Shown piece by piece: positions 23,301-34,197 of a stretch of DNA of 64,000 nucleotides. Position numbers and translations under genes: made by a program. Every line of letters starts with the position of its first letter. Position 1 is the stretch's first letter. Below the pieces are notes generated by a model. That model was given only the letters and a program-made list of their open reading frames with translations, was not told where the DNA came from and searched no databases. The stretch is from Chionis minor (taxonomy: Eukaryota > Chordata > Aves > Charadriiformes > Chionididae), in NCBI GenBank assembly GCA_013398295.1, contig VZSF01011291.1:1-64000 (forward strand), read 5' to 3'.

Positions 23301-26300
23301 ACTTGGATGTGTCTACGTAAAGCCAGACTTGCTGCCGATACCTTTTTACGTGATGTGGATTCTGAATAATGGCCTCAATGTTGGATGGCTGTTTCTCTGG
23401 GACCGAGAGTAAGTCACCTCTTGTTACAGATGTTTTCTAACCCTCTTGTTGGGACCGCCCCGATCCTTTATTGTGCCCTTCCCCCTACGTGCGAGTGCTT
23501 AATCCCACCTGTAAAACTCCACAGCAGACCTCGGCAAAAGGTAGTCTTCATAAAGTTTGGGGCTTTTGCTTGATGTTTTTGTCTTGCCCGTGAGATGGAT
23601 CCAGTTATGGAAGTCAAAGATCTCAAAGCTGCTGTCCTTCTGTGGTTTTTTTTTCTTCCCCTCCACAGGTAGGACAAGAGTCATACCCTTCTTCATAAAC
23701 ACAGTTAAGCTCCTTGCCTGCGATTGTTTTCATAATCATGGTCACATGAAGGGCTTATAATAGTGCTGCTGTCAAGAGGTGAAGAAATCGGTTGCAGTCA
23801 GGGAAATAACAACTTTGTGATTAACAGAGTAAAACAGCAGTATGTCAAAACGAGGGTTATGTGTAGTGATTAACTTCATTAAGAGCTGATTAACTTAGTT
23901 AGTAAAGGCCAGGCACTAAAGCCTATGAATTAAGGCGTTGTGTCACCACTTGAAAATAATATATCGTATGCTGCGTGCACGCGTGTATTCTTTGTCCTAG
24001 ATATCTCCTCCCAGCCCTGGTGTTCCTGGCAGCCCTGACTTTTACCACGTGTGCCGCCCTCTTCATTTCCCACCAAGCGCTGAGCATCCATTCCTCGTGG
24101 TTTGTGAAGGGTCACAAAGCTGAGCTCTGGCTCATCCGCATCCTAGTAAGTGGCATTTGGGAAGCTGTACTGTTGATTAAAAAAAAAACCAAAAAAACCC
24201 ACACCCCAAACCATATGCTGAAGGTATTAAGAATGAAAGATTGAGTGTCAGGAGATGGGTAAAGCTAAGATTTCCACCCTGACTTTAACTTGTGCCTGCT
24301 GCAGGTACGCACAGGCTTAATTGTACCTGAGTTTCCTATTGGACATCATGGGAATGTCGCAGAACGAGGTGTATGCCTCAATTTTTCCGGCTGCTACAGA
24401 ATGAAGTTTTCAGCCATGTATTGAAAACTTCAGCCTGGACTTGTGTTTGGGGCAGGGAGAAGAATATTTCTTGCAGAGGCAGAAGCCATTGCTAAAGGGT
24501 GGCTTCTGTTGCAGTAGCTCATGGTCATGTCCCCAGTGTTTGACTATAAAAAAACTATGTATTTCTTGTATGGGGAAGTGTACACTGCTCAAAGCTTCAA
24601 ATACAGCGGCCTTTCTGAGTTTTTGCCAAACCCTGGAAGAAAATTACTTTTCTGCTGTCTCTGAGAAGAGTGGGTGTTTTGTTGCCAAACTGCACAGAGA
24701 AAATAAGATAAACAAGCTCCATCACTCCTTGATTTCCTCCTTGTGCCTCCCTCCTAGCTCAAACCTGCTACCCCAAACCCTTCCTCCCGACCCAGGACAC
24801 CTCACTGCAGTTCCTCCCCTGGGTGCTGCATGTGCTTGAACCACCTTTGGTACCTTTGCTTGATGCTGGTGTTGCTTGGTGAGAGGGAGCATCAGCCAAA
24901 AAAAGCCCAGGGAAAGAGCTAGGAGGACTTTTGACAGAAGGGGAGCTTGCAAATCTGGGAGGTTCTACACAGCAAAGTTCCTACCAACCCTGCTGGAAAT
25001 GTGTCTACATCTCTTGGCACAAACTGGGAGCGGGGTCTGTTCTTTACACCCTTTTGTTGCGTTTCCTGAGACACCAGTATAACACAGAGAACTGGGAAGA
25101 GCTGGGTTCCCCATCCTCATTCAGAAGTGGCTCCAGCCCTTGATGTTGCCTGCTGCTGGCTCCGTGTAGCAGAGATGTTTGCTGGGAGGCTGTTGAGATT
25201 CAAAAAAAACCCAAAACCCTCTTCTCTGCACCAGTACAGCAGCCAGCAACAACTGGGTTGGGCAGCCAGAGCTCTGTGTTGGGGTGTGGATGGGGAGCCC
25301 CTGCTCGGGTTGCAGGGCTTTGCATAGGGAATTTGGCAGTTGCTGCTGGGGTGGGTTTCTGGGGTACTTTGGGGACTCCAAGGCTTCAACTCCTCTCCAT
25401 GTTGAGGGACTTTCCCTGCATCTGGGTCCAGAAGGCTGGCTTAACCTATGGGATACAGCTTAACCTATCTATGGGTCACAAAAGACAAACGGGAATTGCT
25501 TTTTTTTTTTTAAAAAAAAAAAATCACTGCTTATCATAGAATCACTTGGGTTGGAAGAGACCTTCAAGATCATCGAGTCCAATCATAAACCTACACTGCC
25601 AAAACCACCCCTAACCCATGTCCCTCATCTTGTGCTGTGTGGCAGGTCCAGAATGGGCTGGCGCTGTATGCCACGTGGACCACCATCGCCACTCTGCTGA
25701 ACTTGGCCATTGTGTTGATCTACAAGTGGAACGTGTCCAATGAGGCAGCGACGACCACTTCTCTAAGCATCCTTGCTCTTGCCCTGGTAATATGGTAAGC
25801 AACCTCATGGGTTCCCACCAAGCCTGGAAGACCCCTCCACCTCTCACAAATGGGTTGGACCATCTGTCCCAACTCATTCATAGTCTGTCCCTGTACCGGC
25901 ACTGAGTACAAAGGCCTCTGCCGTAACTCAACGGCCAGTGAACAGGGAGCCTGGGCAGAACTTTTCTCCCCTGACCCTCAGCAATGCCAACAAGCACGTG
26001 CCGTGGGTCAGGAACAGGTTGCTGTGACTTGCGTGAGCCCAATGTGCCCCAGGTTTTGCAGGCAAGGGCTTGATATGGAAAACCATATGAAACATAGCTT
26101 TATTTCCACCACCCCACCCCCCCCCCCCCCCNNNNNNNNNNCCCCCCCCCCCAAACTTACCTTAGATAGTTTTTTTATCAATCTTCTGAATTTTAGTAAA
26201 TTAACAATTTTGGACTCTAGTTGAAACTGGCCTGCAAAAAGAAAACCCCATTCTTTGTCCAATTCCTTTCTTATGGGAGGGGGGGAATGTACAGAGAAAA

Positions 26301-28286
26301 TGCCTACTTTGGTCACTTTTTTTCTTTGCAGGTTTTATCTAGAAAACTTCTTTCTTGACAAGTATGTCCGCTATAACCTCACAATCTACCCAGTGGTCAT
26401 AATAGCTCTGACCGGTAGCGCGTGCAAGAACTTCTCGTTTTCATCCCCAACGACGAACGGCATTTTTATAGGTAAATCTTTTGGACTGCTCCAATTCTTT
26501 TTTTAAAAAAGGACGTTAAACACTTCCGTATCTCTCCTGGGATTTAGGGGCAGAAAGATAGGCTTGCCTTTTGAAAAGTATTATTTATTAAAAGCAGAAC
26601 TAGTGGTTTATTAGAAGGTATCCTTTTTGCAGAGTAAAGAGAGCAGAAATCGCTGCCCATGAGCTGTGGGGCTGGATTTGTGTTGCTTCCAGTTCACTTC
26701 CCAGCGCAATATAGAATCATAGAATCACTTGGGTTGGAAGAGACCTTCAGGATCATCAAGTCCAACCATAAACCTACACTGCCAAAACCACCCCTAAACC
26801 ATGTCACTCAGCACTACGTCTATATGGCTTTTAAATACCTCTAGGAACGGCGATTCCTCCACCTCCCTGGGCAGCCTGTTCCAATGCTTGATAACCCTTT
26901 TGGTAAAGAAATTTTTCCTAATATCCAATCTAAACCTCCCCTGGCACAACTTGAGGCCATTTCCTCTTGTCCTTACAGTCTACCCAGGGGTCATAATAGC
27001 TCTGACTGGCAGCATGTGCAAGAACTTCTCGTTTTCATCCCTGTATCTCCTAGACTTGTCCATCACCCACTTGGCTCCTCTGCTGGTAGCTCCATCTGAC
27101 ACAGGGTAGGCCAAAGGAAGAGCGGGGCTGGGATGAAGGCTGCAGGCTTCCATTTGCCCTGTATCACTTGGGGATGTAGGACCAGCGTGGAAGTTTCTGA
27201 CCCAAGGAGGGGTTGTATCTAAATTTCACAATGCGAAACCGTGCGCGTGTTCCCCTCCTACACAGAGCTCAGGCTAGCCTTAACAAGTTGTCCGGGGATT
27301 ATTCGGTTGCTGCAGGCCACTGTAGTCGAGCGTAGTCATCCATTGTAAAAGGGGCTTATGTGGTTGGAATATACAATCACAGCCTGGCAGAAGCGATGCC
27401 ATTATGAGTAGTTTTATGCTGGTGTGAAAGGTACAGAGCCGCATGAACTCCGAATCCTGCTGCAGCAGTTGGAGATGCCTCTTTCCACCATAGGGTCAGC
27501 AGAAGGGAGCGTGTTCCCACCCTTCCGCCTTCCCACTGCCGCGTACCCGTGGCTAAAGTGAATTTTTTGGCCTGACACCACCACTGCAGCCATAGTACAT
27601 GTTCTGTTTAGCTGGACGGGCAGCTGGAGCCTGGTAATGCCTGAAAGCACCCAGCAGGATTTAGCAGAACTGGTCTGACAAAGGCAGGAGGGCACTGGAG
27701 ACTCACCTCCTGATGGCTGTGGCCACCAGGAATGTGCGATCTCTGGCAGGCAGCTGTGTTCCTGTGGCAGGAGCGCTTCTACCAGCAAAACGTCGTTCTT
27801 AGTGGTTCAGCTTGTCTGGCTGGTAGGGCAAGAAAGCTTTTCCCAAACTACTGTGTGTTTCTTTATACAGTTCAACTGTTCTTGGAGTGGTTTGGTTAAT
27901 GTAACGCGTTTTTATTCCTGTGTCCACAAAGCCCTCCCCATTTTTTAGGCATGCCTTGACCTGGAAGCGCTGGGATGGCAGTGAAACTCTGAACCCTGTG
28001 AAATGCAGCTCTGATGGGGATGATGGCTCCTGTACAGGGGGGGGTTCTCTTTTTTTTATTTTTCCCCCTCTTTCCCCTGGTGCCCCCTGTACTGGGAGCT
28101 GGGCTATGACAAGAGGTGCTGCCTTTCTCTCATGTGCTGCCTTGCTTCTGTGTTTCTCTTCTAGTTATTCTGCTGGCAATGACTTGCTTGATCTTTGCTG
28201 TGCGGCTGGGACTAGTCATGTGGAGACACTGTAAGAGACCACTGGAAGCATCAGAAGCCCCAAACCCATCAGGCACAGTGGCCTGA
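20273..28286 (+). CDS. Spliced gene for an 8-TM, Trp-rich, TspO/MBR-like membrane protein (306 aa, 7 coding exons)
   Basis: Coding exons are 20273-20378, 21367-21511, 23295-23408, 24001-24145, 25646-25794, 26332-26471 and 28165-28286. They total 921 nt, all introns are GT-AG and the phases match throughout (1,2,2,0,2,1). Hydrophobic segments lie near residues 8-27, 58-81, 96-119, 123-145, 173-196, 209-223, 236-250 and 264-286, followed by a short basic, then Pro/Ser-rich tail ending in GTVA. There are 13 Trp residues. Residues 55-67 ([13 protein letters not shown]) fit the Pro-x2-Trp-x4-Trp pattern of TspO/tryptophan-rich sensory proteins, a family that binds porphyrins and cholesterol-like ligands in membranes. 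At 306 aa it is about twice the length of classical TSPO, so a ligand role is only inference. N-glycosylation sequons occur at N29, N44, N199, N235 and N253. The start ATG has A at -3 and G at +4, and exon 1 has no upstream ATG. Gene structure is strong; function is unknown. Confidence 0.9.
20457..20781 (+). mobile_element. CR1 LINE of a third subfamily, in intron 2
   Basis: Distinct tail (GGTTGGACCGGATGATCTCC then GTCCTTTCCAACC) ending ATTCTGTGATTCTAAATG. Sense to the host gene. Confidence 0.88.
21367..21511 (+). CDS. Exon 3, residues 36-84, TspO-like signature
   Basis: The acceptor is CACTGCAG|GTCTC and the donor is GGAG|GTATTT (phase 2). It encodes a short exposed loop with the N44-I-S sequon, then Thr-Pro-Ala-Gly-Trp leading into membrane segment 2 (58-81) with Trp 58, 63, 69 and 73. 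This is the segment that most resembles the TspO/tryptophan-rich sensory protein family. Confidence 0.92.
21869..21987 (-). mobile_element. CR1 LINE, short 3' end, in intron 3
   Basis: Starts AGAATCATAGAACCACCTAG and carries the antisense CR1 3' tail for about 115 bp. Confidence 0.85.
22474..23143 (+). mobile_element. CR1 LINE, young GC-rich subfamily, in intron 3
   Basis: About 670 bp, including degenerate ORF2 C-terminal code and a complete 3' end. Sense to the host gene; its end is about 150 bp before exon 4. Confidence 0.9.
23295..23408 (+). CDS. Exon 4, residues 84-122
   Basis: The acceptor is CCTGGCAG|GAATG and the donor is CGAGA|GTAAGT (phase 2). It encodes a Pro-rich turn (KPDLLPIP) and membrane segment 3 (about 96-119) with Asn 108, 109 and 112 and Trp 105, 115 and 119. 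Polar Asn residues inside a membrane helix suggest a ligand or helix-packing role; this is inference. Confidence 0.92.
24001..24145 (+). CDS. Exon 5, residues 122-170
   Basis: The acceptor is TTTGTCCTAG|ATATC and the donor is ATCCTA|GTAAGT (phase 0). It encodes membrane segment 4 (123-145) followed by a polar, His/Lys-containing loop ([18 protein letters not shown]) leading into the next helix. Confidence 0.92.
25534..25627 (-). mobile_element. CR1 LINE fragment abutting exon 6 acceptor
   Basis: Antisense CR1 3' end from ATCATAGAATCACTTGGG to CATGTCCCTCA, only 18 bp before the acceptor AG at 25644-25645. It contains the sole good branch-point match (CTAAC, A at 25614) in the expected window. 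Confidence 0.9.
25646..25794 (+). CDS. Exon 6, residues 171-220
   Basis: The acceptor is GTGTGGCAG|GTCC and the donor is ATATG|GTAAGC (phase 2). It encodes membrane segment 5 (173-196), a short loop with the N199-V-S sequon, and the start of segment 6. A CR1 fragment ends only 18 bp before this exon, so the likely branch point lies inside the transposon. Confidence 0.92.
26132..26141. other. Sequence gap (10 N) inside a C homopolymer
   Basis: Eleven C before and eleven C after the N run, in intron 6. The true length is unknown. The complementary strand is a long G run that can form quadruplexes and is a known cause of sequencing dropout. Confidence 0.95.
26332..26471 (+). CDS. Exon 7, residues 220-267
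   Basis: The acceptor is TTTCTTTGCAG|GTTTT and the donor is TATAG|GTAAAT (phase 1). It encodes the end of segment 6, a loop with the N235-L-T sequon, membrane segment 7 (about 236-250) and the N253-F-S sequon. A 91-92% identical partial copy of its middle (26381-26447) lies 594 bp downstream in intron 7. Confidence 0.92.
26711..26974 (-). mobile_element. CR1 LINE in intron 7, joined to the exon 7 copy
   Basis: Antisense 3' end (ATAGAATCATAGAATCACTT) running to the ORF2 region. The 5'-truncated end at about 26974 meets the exon 7 duplicate directly. Confidence 0.9.
26975..27041 (+). pseudogene. Diverged partial copy of exon 7, fused to a CR1 end
   Basis: Bases 26975-27041 match exon 7 bases 26381-26447 with about 6 mismatches in 67. 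The copy keeps the reading frame (residues like [20 protein letters not shown]) but loses similarity at both ends. The left side is the 5'-truncated end of an antisense CR1. An A-to-G change gives TTGTCCTTACAG|TC, a good splice acceptor, using pyrimidines from the CR1. The frame is compatible with the donor of exon 7, but continuing the frame gives a stop at about 27107 and no phase-matched donor to exon 8. It is therefore most likely non-functional or a premature-stop alternative exon. Confidence 0.7.
28165..28286 (+). CDS. Exon 8, residues 267-306 and stop
   Basis: The acceptor is TTTCTCTTCTAG|TTATT. It encodes the last membrane segment (264-286), a basic boundary (RHCKR) that favours a cytoplasmic C-terminus, and a short tail ending in GTVA before TGA at 28284-28286. 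The final residues TVA are loosely PDZ-ligand-like; this is weak. Confidence 0.9.
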
Positions 28287-28824
28287 GACCTCTGGTATGT
28301 TGTGGCAGGTACTTTAAAGGGAAAAAAAAAAAAAGAATTTTGGCATCTGCTAGTCCTTCCTTCCAGTATCAATTGCCTTGTGCTCTTCTTTAATGCTTTC
28401 CGCCCCAAACGTGGATGGCTTGTGTCTGCAAACCTGTCCTGCTCCTGCGTTCCCTCAGATCAGCTACTCGCAGCCCCACCTTGAATCTGCCCCCTCCTCC
28501 GTTTGGTTTGACTCTGGGCCAGCACAGGAAAAAGTCCTTCAGCTGAAGAAGCCCTGTACCACCTTTGTGACAACTGAGCTGGGGCTCCCCGCTCCTGCCG
28601 GAGCAACCAGGACTGTCACCGGGCTCTTGGCGTCTCTTCCACAGACGGTTGGTCTTATTCTTCCCTGGGTAGTTCATTTTTCTTAAAGTGCGGCTCTAAG
28701 TGAACTGTCCCAGGGAGTCAAGGTGAGCACTGGGAGGTCTGTCATTCCTTTGGCCATCCCATGCTGGGTATCTGCAAGGCCCCGGTGGTGTGAGCAGATC
28801 CGCAGGCAGCGACCATTCCCTTTC

Positions 28825-28899
28825 CTGCTTCTCTTCGTGGTGGTGGGAACAGATACTACAACTGCTTCTCTTTGTGGTGGTGGCAACAGATACTACAAC
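28825..28899 (+). repeat. 37-bp tandem duplication in the 3' UTR
   Basis: Two units starting CTGCTTCTCTT at 28825 and 28862 differ at about two positions. Confidence 0.85.
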
Positions 28900-29570
28900 T
28901 CCAGAGATCTACCTCTGCGGTGTCAGCTCTGTTTGGTATCCAAGAAGGGAAGGAGGAGTGACTGACTACTTCTCACACGATCGCAAGCCTTCAACCTTCT
29001 AGAAGCAGGTCTAGAAATGGAAGATGCAGTCACTCTTCAGCACACAGTAAGACCTCTGGGTTGGGTTTTTTTTCCTGACTTTCTTGGCTGAGTCAGTCAC
29101 CGTGGGGAGTTCGTGCTGGCCGTGTGCCTCCTGCTGGAGGCCGGGTTGTAGCCACTCTGGCAGGAGGCTAGATGTGCAGATGAGAAGATACCTGATCTGG
29201 GGTAAAGCTTGCTGCTTCAAAGGAAGCCTCTCTAAGAAATTAAAAAAAAAAAAAAAAAAAAGACTATTTGAACCGGTAGGGTGAGTTCCTCTTGGACCAG
29301 TGCCTTCTCATGTGGCTTCGCCACTACTATTAGGAAGCCTGAAAAGTGGATTGACTGAACTTTCGGACCACTGCTGCTCTTTCCTGTGCCTGCTCAAGGG
29401 GTGGTGGTGCCTCGCTGGTGTCTGGGAAGTGTTCCTATGTGGCAGGTGCTTTCAGATGCTGAATATTTTGCAATACTACTACAAAGGTGAATTATTCTCA
29501 AGTAACCTGTGCTATTGTTTACACTTAAAGAACAGAATCGGTGTAATCCAATTCCTTTGTTTTATTTACA

Positions 29571-29576
29571 AATAAA
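29571..29576 (+). terminator. Predicted polyadenylation signal AATAAA
   Basis: This is a canonical AATAAA hexamer 1.28 kb after the stop, followed within 60 bp by a GT/CT-rich stretch. It is the best candidate for the mRNA 3' end; cleavage would fall at about 29590-29600. Confidence 0.5.
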
Positions 29577-29599
29577 TCGGCTAATTCCACCGCTCTTCC

Positions 29600-32500
29600 G
29601 CTATGTACATCACCTAAAGGGACTGTCTGAGCTCCTCCCTGGCTCATGTCCTGGGTCCTGCAGTGTCCCTGATCCCTTGCTGGGATGCTCCTGGGTGTGA
29701 CCATGCCTTCCTCAGCCTGAGAGTCAAAGGTTTGGGTGACGCAGAATCCTATGTATGACTTAACGTCCTCTGCGTCCCGCCCCCCCATTCATGAAACTTC
29801 TGTTTTATGAGCTCTGCCTCCCAAGTGCCCGCCCAGAAAATTCCCTGAAGCCTCTCCATAAGGCACCTTCTTTAATACAGTGGTATTAAATCCCCTGGTG
29901 TGTGGATTTAAGGGGTCCAGGCACGGTGAGCGGTTAGTGTGAGGCTGTGCAGCAGTTAATGCACAGGGAGCTCAGGAATGTCGTACATCCTTCCCAAGCA
30001 AGAGCTTCCCAAAGGGCTCCTGGATCAGGGCAGCCCCACTGCCTTTCCACAGGACATTAAACAAAGCCTTCAGGGCCTCTCTTGGTGTCTGTACTGGCCA
30101 AATGACTAGAAGCTGTACCACAGGCTACAGTTAAGGTATTAATTAGCTGGGGAGAGTCAACAGGGCTTCTGTAGAGGGAAGTTGCATCTCGCACCTCTTT
30201 GAGTTCTCTGAAGGATTCAAAAAGCACGTAGGTAAGGGTGAATTGTTTTATATTGCCACTGGCTTCAAAAGAAGTCCAGAGCTATTGGCATAAAAGTCTA
30301 TGTCCTCCCTTAAGTGATTAAGGCTGCAAAATGGGGTAAGGGCGGTTTCTCTCTAAGAAGGGAGGTTGCTGGTGGCCATGGCGGACCTCTGCTTAAATAA
30401 TGCAGTCATTTAAAAAAAAAAACAAGGGATGGTTTGGTTTGATGACGGATGGTTATTTAGGATGCTAAAGGAGAAGGTTGGCTGGGGAGTTGCAAAAAGC
30501 TGTTATGAAGCTGAGAGTGGACAGTGCAAATGGTGGATGAAGGTCACTGTATGGAAGGATGCATAAGGGGAACATCAGGCTGCCCTTCACCTATCGAGTG
30601 ATGTGCTCCAAGCTGGTCCCTGCTGCTCAGGCGCAAGAGCTTGGAGCTATGATAGCCATTCTCACCCAAATATTTCCACATCTGGCAGAAGTAGAGGCAA
30701 ACTGTATATCAGGGGTGGTTAGGAAAGCGCTAAAATTGAGAATACCCTCATGCCTCTCTAAAGCTGCCACGTGCTCACCTCTTGAGGGCTTGGTGCAGTT
30801 TGGGTCCTTGTGTTTCCAGGAGCTTGTTGAGGGTTTGGGAAAGGTTTGGAGAAGAGCAATGGCACCAGGGAGCCAAGATGTTTCCCTGTCCATCTGTGCA
30901 GGTGAGGAGCAGCCTGGGGTGTCAGGAGGGGTGTGAGCACCTTCCCCATGGCCACCTCACTCTGCGTGGCACAGGGCCGGGCCCTGCTCTTCACCCTGCT
31001 CTCACCATTCCGAAATGAGCTGTGCGGAGTCCCTTGGAGGTCTCTTCCTGAGTGGCAATGAGGTGCCGCAGCAGCACCCAGTTAATCTTTTGCAGACCTC
31101 CCTGTGAGAAAGCTCCTGGCAACTGCTCCAAAATGATGAGGCTGAGCTAGCCCCAGCCCCCATTTGGCCACCCACAGATAAGCTCCTGGTCCCCAAAACC
31201 CTCTCCAAGCGCTATTTCCCAGGAGTTGAGGCAGGCAGGGCTCCAACCAGCTTGGGGAAAAGTGGCTTTCCTTGCATCTGCACAGGAAGAGGAGCCTAAA
31301 AATACCTTGTTTGCCCCTTTTTCTTTCAGCTGGAGGAGGGGAAAGATGGATGAAAAATAAGTATGAACCTTCCCCTTCCAGCCTTGGGACTAAAGATAGC
31401 CCCAAGGCTATTTTTAAAGGTTTTAGGTTTTTTTTTTTTATCCCTGTAATGCCTTATTTTTGTTTGTTTTTAAAAACCACTGATACGCAGTTTTGCCCAC
31501 AAGAGATTTTCTTTCAGCAAAGCTGCATTTCACAAAGCTGGAGGCCTGCCAGCTTTTTAGCAAAAATAATCGGCCCAACCTTTGTTTCCATGAGAGATTA
31601 TAGGATTTGGGTGAATTTTACTGGATTAAAAAAAATTTCTTGGAAAGCTGGTGGCCTTAAGAACCTAAAGCCTGAGAAATTAGTTTTGTTTCTGAAAAGG
31701 CGATTCAGGATCCTGGCAAATGTTTGTGTGTCTCCTAGCCCAGCCTGGACTCTGACCCAAGTCCCCTGGGCTGCCTCCCTTCCCTATGGATCTGGAAGAT
31801 GGATGGGGCTGGCAAAGCCAGGCATGATGTGATTCCTGGGACATGAAGGCGTACCTTGTTTTTTTGGATACCGAAAGCTGGATTTATGCTTGTCATCCTC
31901 TGAAGAGATTCGGTCTGTGGCTAAATGAGAGGATAGGGAAAAGCAGGATGATCTATAAACCACCGTTGGGTGGACAATCCCACCACTGAGTCCAGGGATG
32001 TTTGGGGATGCCTCTTTCCTCTGGCTGGGGCCAGCTCCTGCCCAGGCTCGCTCCTGCTTTGTGCCTGGTAGCCTCCATCCAAGGGTGACCCATCATTTTG
32101 GCAATATTTTCTCTGGAGGGCTGCATCAGCTGGGCTGGATGTTGCTGAAGCTGCAAGACAGTTGTTTTCAGTAAAAGTTCCTGGGAAAATCTGGTTGGGA
32201 AGACTGTTGCATGGAAGAAGTTGTGGGTCAGGGGAAATATGCATCTCAACTGAGAGAGCAAATGTGCTAATTCCAAAGGAATTTTTTTAAAAAGTGGGGT
32301 TGTGAGACCCTGGATCAGGCTCTCAATAAAGCCTATGTGGCTTCCAGAGAAAAATATGCCTCTTCCAGAGAAAAAGACCTCCTCCTTGGCCACTGTGAGA
32401 GTGGCGGAGATCCTGGGATTTGGGGCAGGCTTCCCTTTGACACCTTCCACCAACAACACCACGCTGCAGGCAGTGTGTCCCACAGCCCATGCTGGGCGCC

Positions 32501-34197
32501 ACGCTCCCCTCCAGATGCTCTTGGCTACGGAGCTCAGGCAGGTTCTTCTAATGGGCTCCCAAAAACCCACGCACTCAGGCAGAGGAGACATTGTGTTACA
32601 ACCTAATTTATTCTCGCTTGACGCTCCCCCTCAGTACTAATTACTTTATATTAAAGCATCTGTGAAAAAGGAATAATAAATAAACAAAATTGACCCTGCT
32701 GGAGAGAAGAGATGCTCCATCATGATGCAAAGCACCAAAGCAGGATTGCCTTTCATCTGCAATTCGGAGGAATTCTGCAAACCCATTGCCTGGCTGCAAC
32801 CAGGGGTGATGGGTGTAGTGAGATACAGGCAAAGATGCTGAGATATGGGTGCAAGTGGCACCGGCCAGGCTGGGCACCACCGCCAGCAGGAAAACATGGA
32901 TGGGACTCTTGCTGGTGCCTTGTCCCTTCTCAAGGCATCTCATCGGAGGAGCGTCGGCCTTGGAGAGGCAACACAAAGGAGGCTGGCTTGAAATGTGGTG
33001 CCCTGAACGTTCTTCCTCCGGAGCTGGAGCGAATCCAACCCTTGCTGGCTGCACCTCCGTTTCCTTATCTGTAAAGCAGAGACGAACAGGACAAGCCTCT
33101 CCGTGGAGGACTGTGGAGATCTCCAGATAAAAGCGCCGAATACATATGACGATGATTAAAGGCATCGACGCCCTTTGCTATGCACACAGTCTAAACACGC
33201 TTGGGCCGTCCTGGGCTCTTTGAAAACTGTTAGATGTTTTCAAGCTAAATATTTATTTTATCTGCGCGGAGCCGGGACAGCCCCATGCTCAGCTCCCTCT
33301 GTCAAAGACATCGCAGCAAAGAGTTACAGGCTCAGGCAGGACACACACATGGGTTGAACATGTGGGAAAAAATGCTGGAGCAGCCCAAGGGCCTGACCCT
33401 GCTCCTGGCAGAGCTGGAGCCGGATCATGCATCAGCTGTGTAATGGTGCCATGGGCATTCCCCACTGGAAACTTTGACTCAAAACCCTTGAATAGCCAGA
33501 TAAGGGTGCTGCATTTTGTCTCCTCTTCTGGAAGAAAGGGTCTTGAGGACCTTTGCAGCTGGTAAAATGTGATTTTTAACCAACCAAGAAGGGATGTCGG
33601 CTACTCTCGATGGGACCAATTGGGGTTAGGGAGTGCTGGCAACAACAGCGACATTAGCTGGTGACTTGGTTTGTCTCGATGTAGTTCTGATAAAAACTTG
33701 ACTTTAAAAAAAAAAGGGCATTATTGGAAGCTGTTTAGTTTAAGTGACCCATGACATGAATTATTTTCATCCAAGAGAGGAAAAAAAAGAGTATGTGTGT
33801 GTTTGTGCCTGTGCTTGCTTCGCTTTCCCTGCAAAGTATGCTTTGCCATGTATTTTGCAGGAACAGAATAAAGGAATAATTTGGTATGAGATGGCCCCAG
33901 GGCTGAGAGAGGAATCAAGCAGAGACTTCCAAGAGCTGTGCTAGAGCAGCATGGCAGCCAGAGCCTGGTCTTCCTCACCCCGATGCCTTCCCTTAATCTC
34001 ATTAGAAATAGCAAGGAGAAAACGTCTGCATGCTGTTGTTGCTTTGGGCCATGGTCCCTGCCAAAATGCAGCCTCCTGGGAGACCCACTGCATGTCCCCT
34101 GGTTCAGGGGGCACCTTGCCCCATCCTACTACCCTTGGTATGTGAAGGTTCCCACCAGGCATGGCAGTGGACTTCCAGCATGCTCTTATATTTTTTA
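29600..34197. other. Intergenic downstream of the gene
   Basis: No exon recognised. Short A/T runs, and the MIR-like fragment near 33040. Confidence 0.6.
33040..33085 (+). repeat. MIR-like fragment
   Basis: CTCCGTTTCCTTATCTGTAA is the hallmark MIR motif, but only about 40 bp are recognisable. Confidence 0.35.

Larger units (their letters stand above)
28287..29595 (+). other. 3' UTR of the TspO-like gene
   Basis: About 1.3 kb of non-coding sequence follows the stop. It contains a 37-bp direct duplication (28825-28899) and an internal A-tract at about 29241-29261. It ends near the first well-placed AATAAA. The end is predicted only. Confidence 0.55.

Noticed and set aside
28702..29300. Extra coding exon in the 3' UTR region
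   Set aside because: The reading frame ends at 28286 with a natural C-terminal tail, and no acceptor with matching phase was evident.
31953..32591. 212-codon antisense frame
   Set aside because: No known domain, no supporting splice sites or conservation evidence; open by chance is likely.
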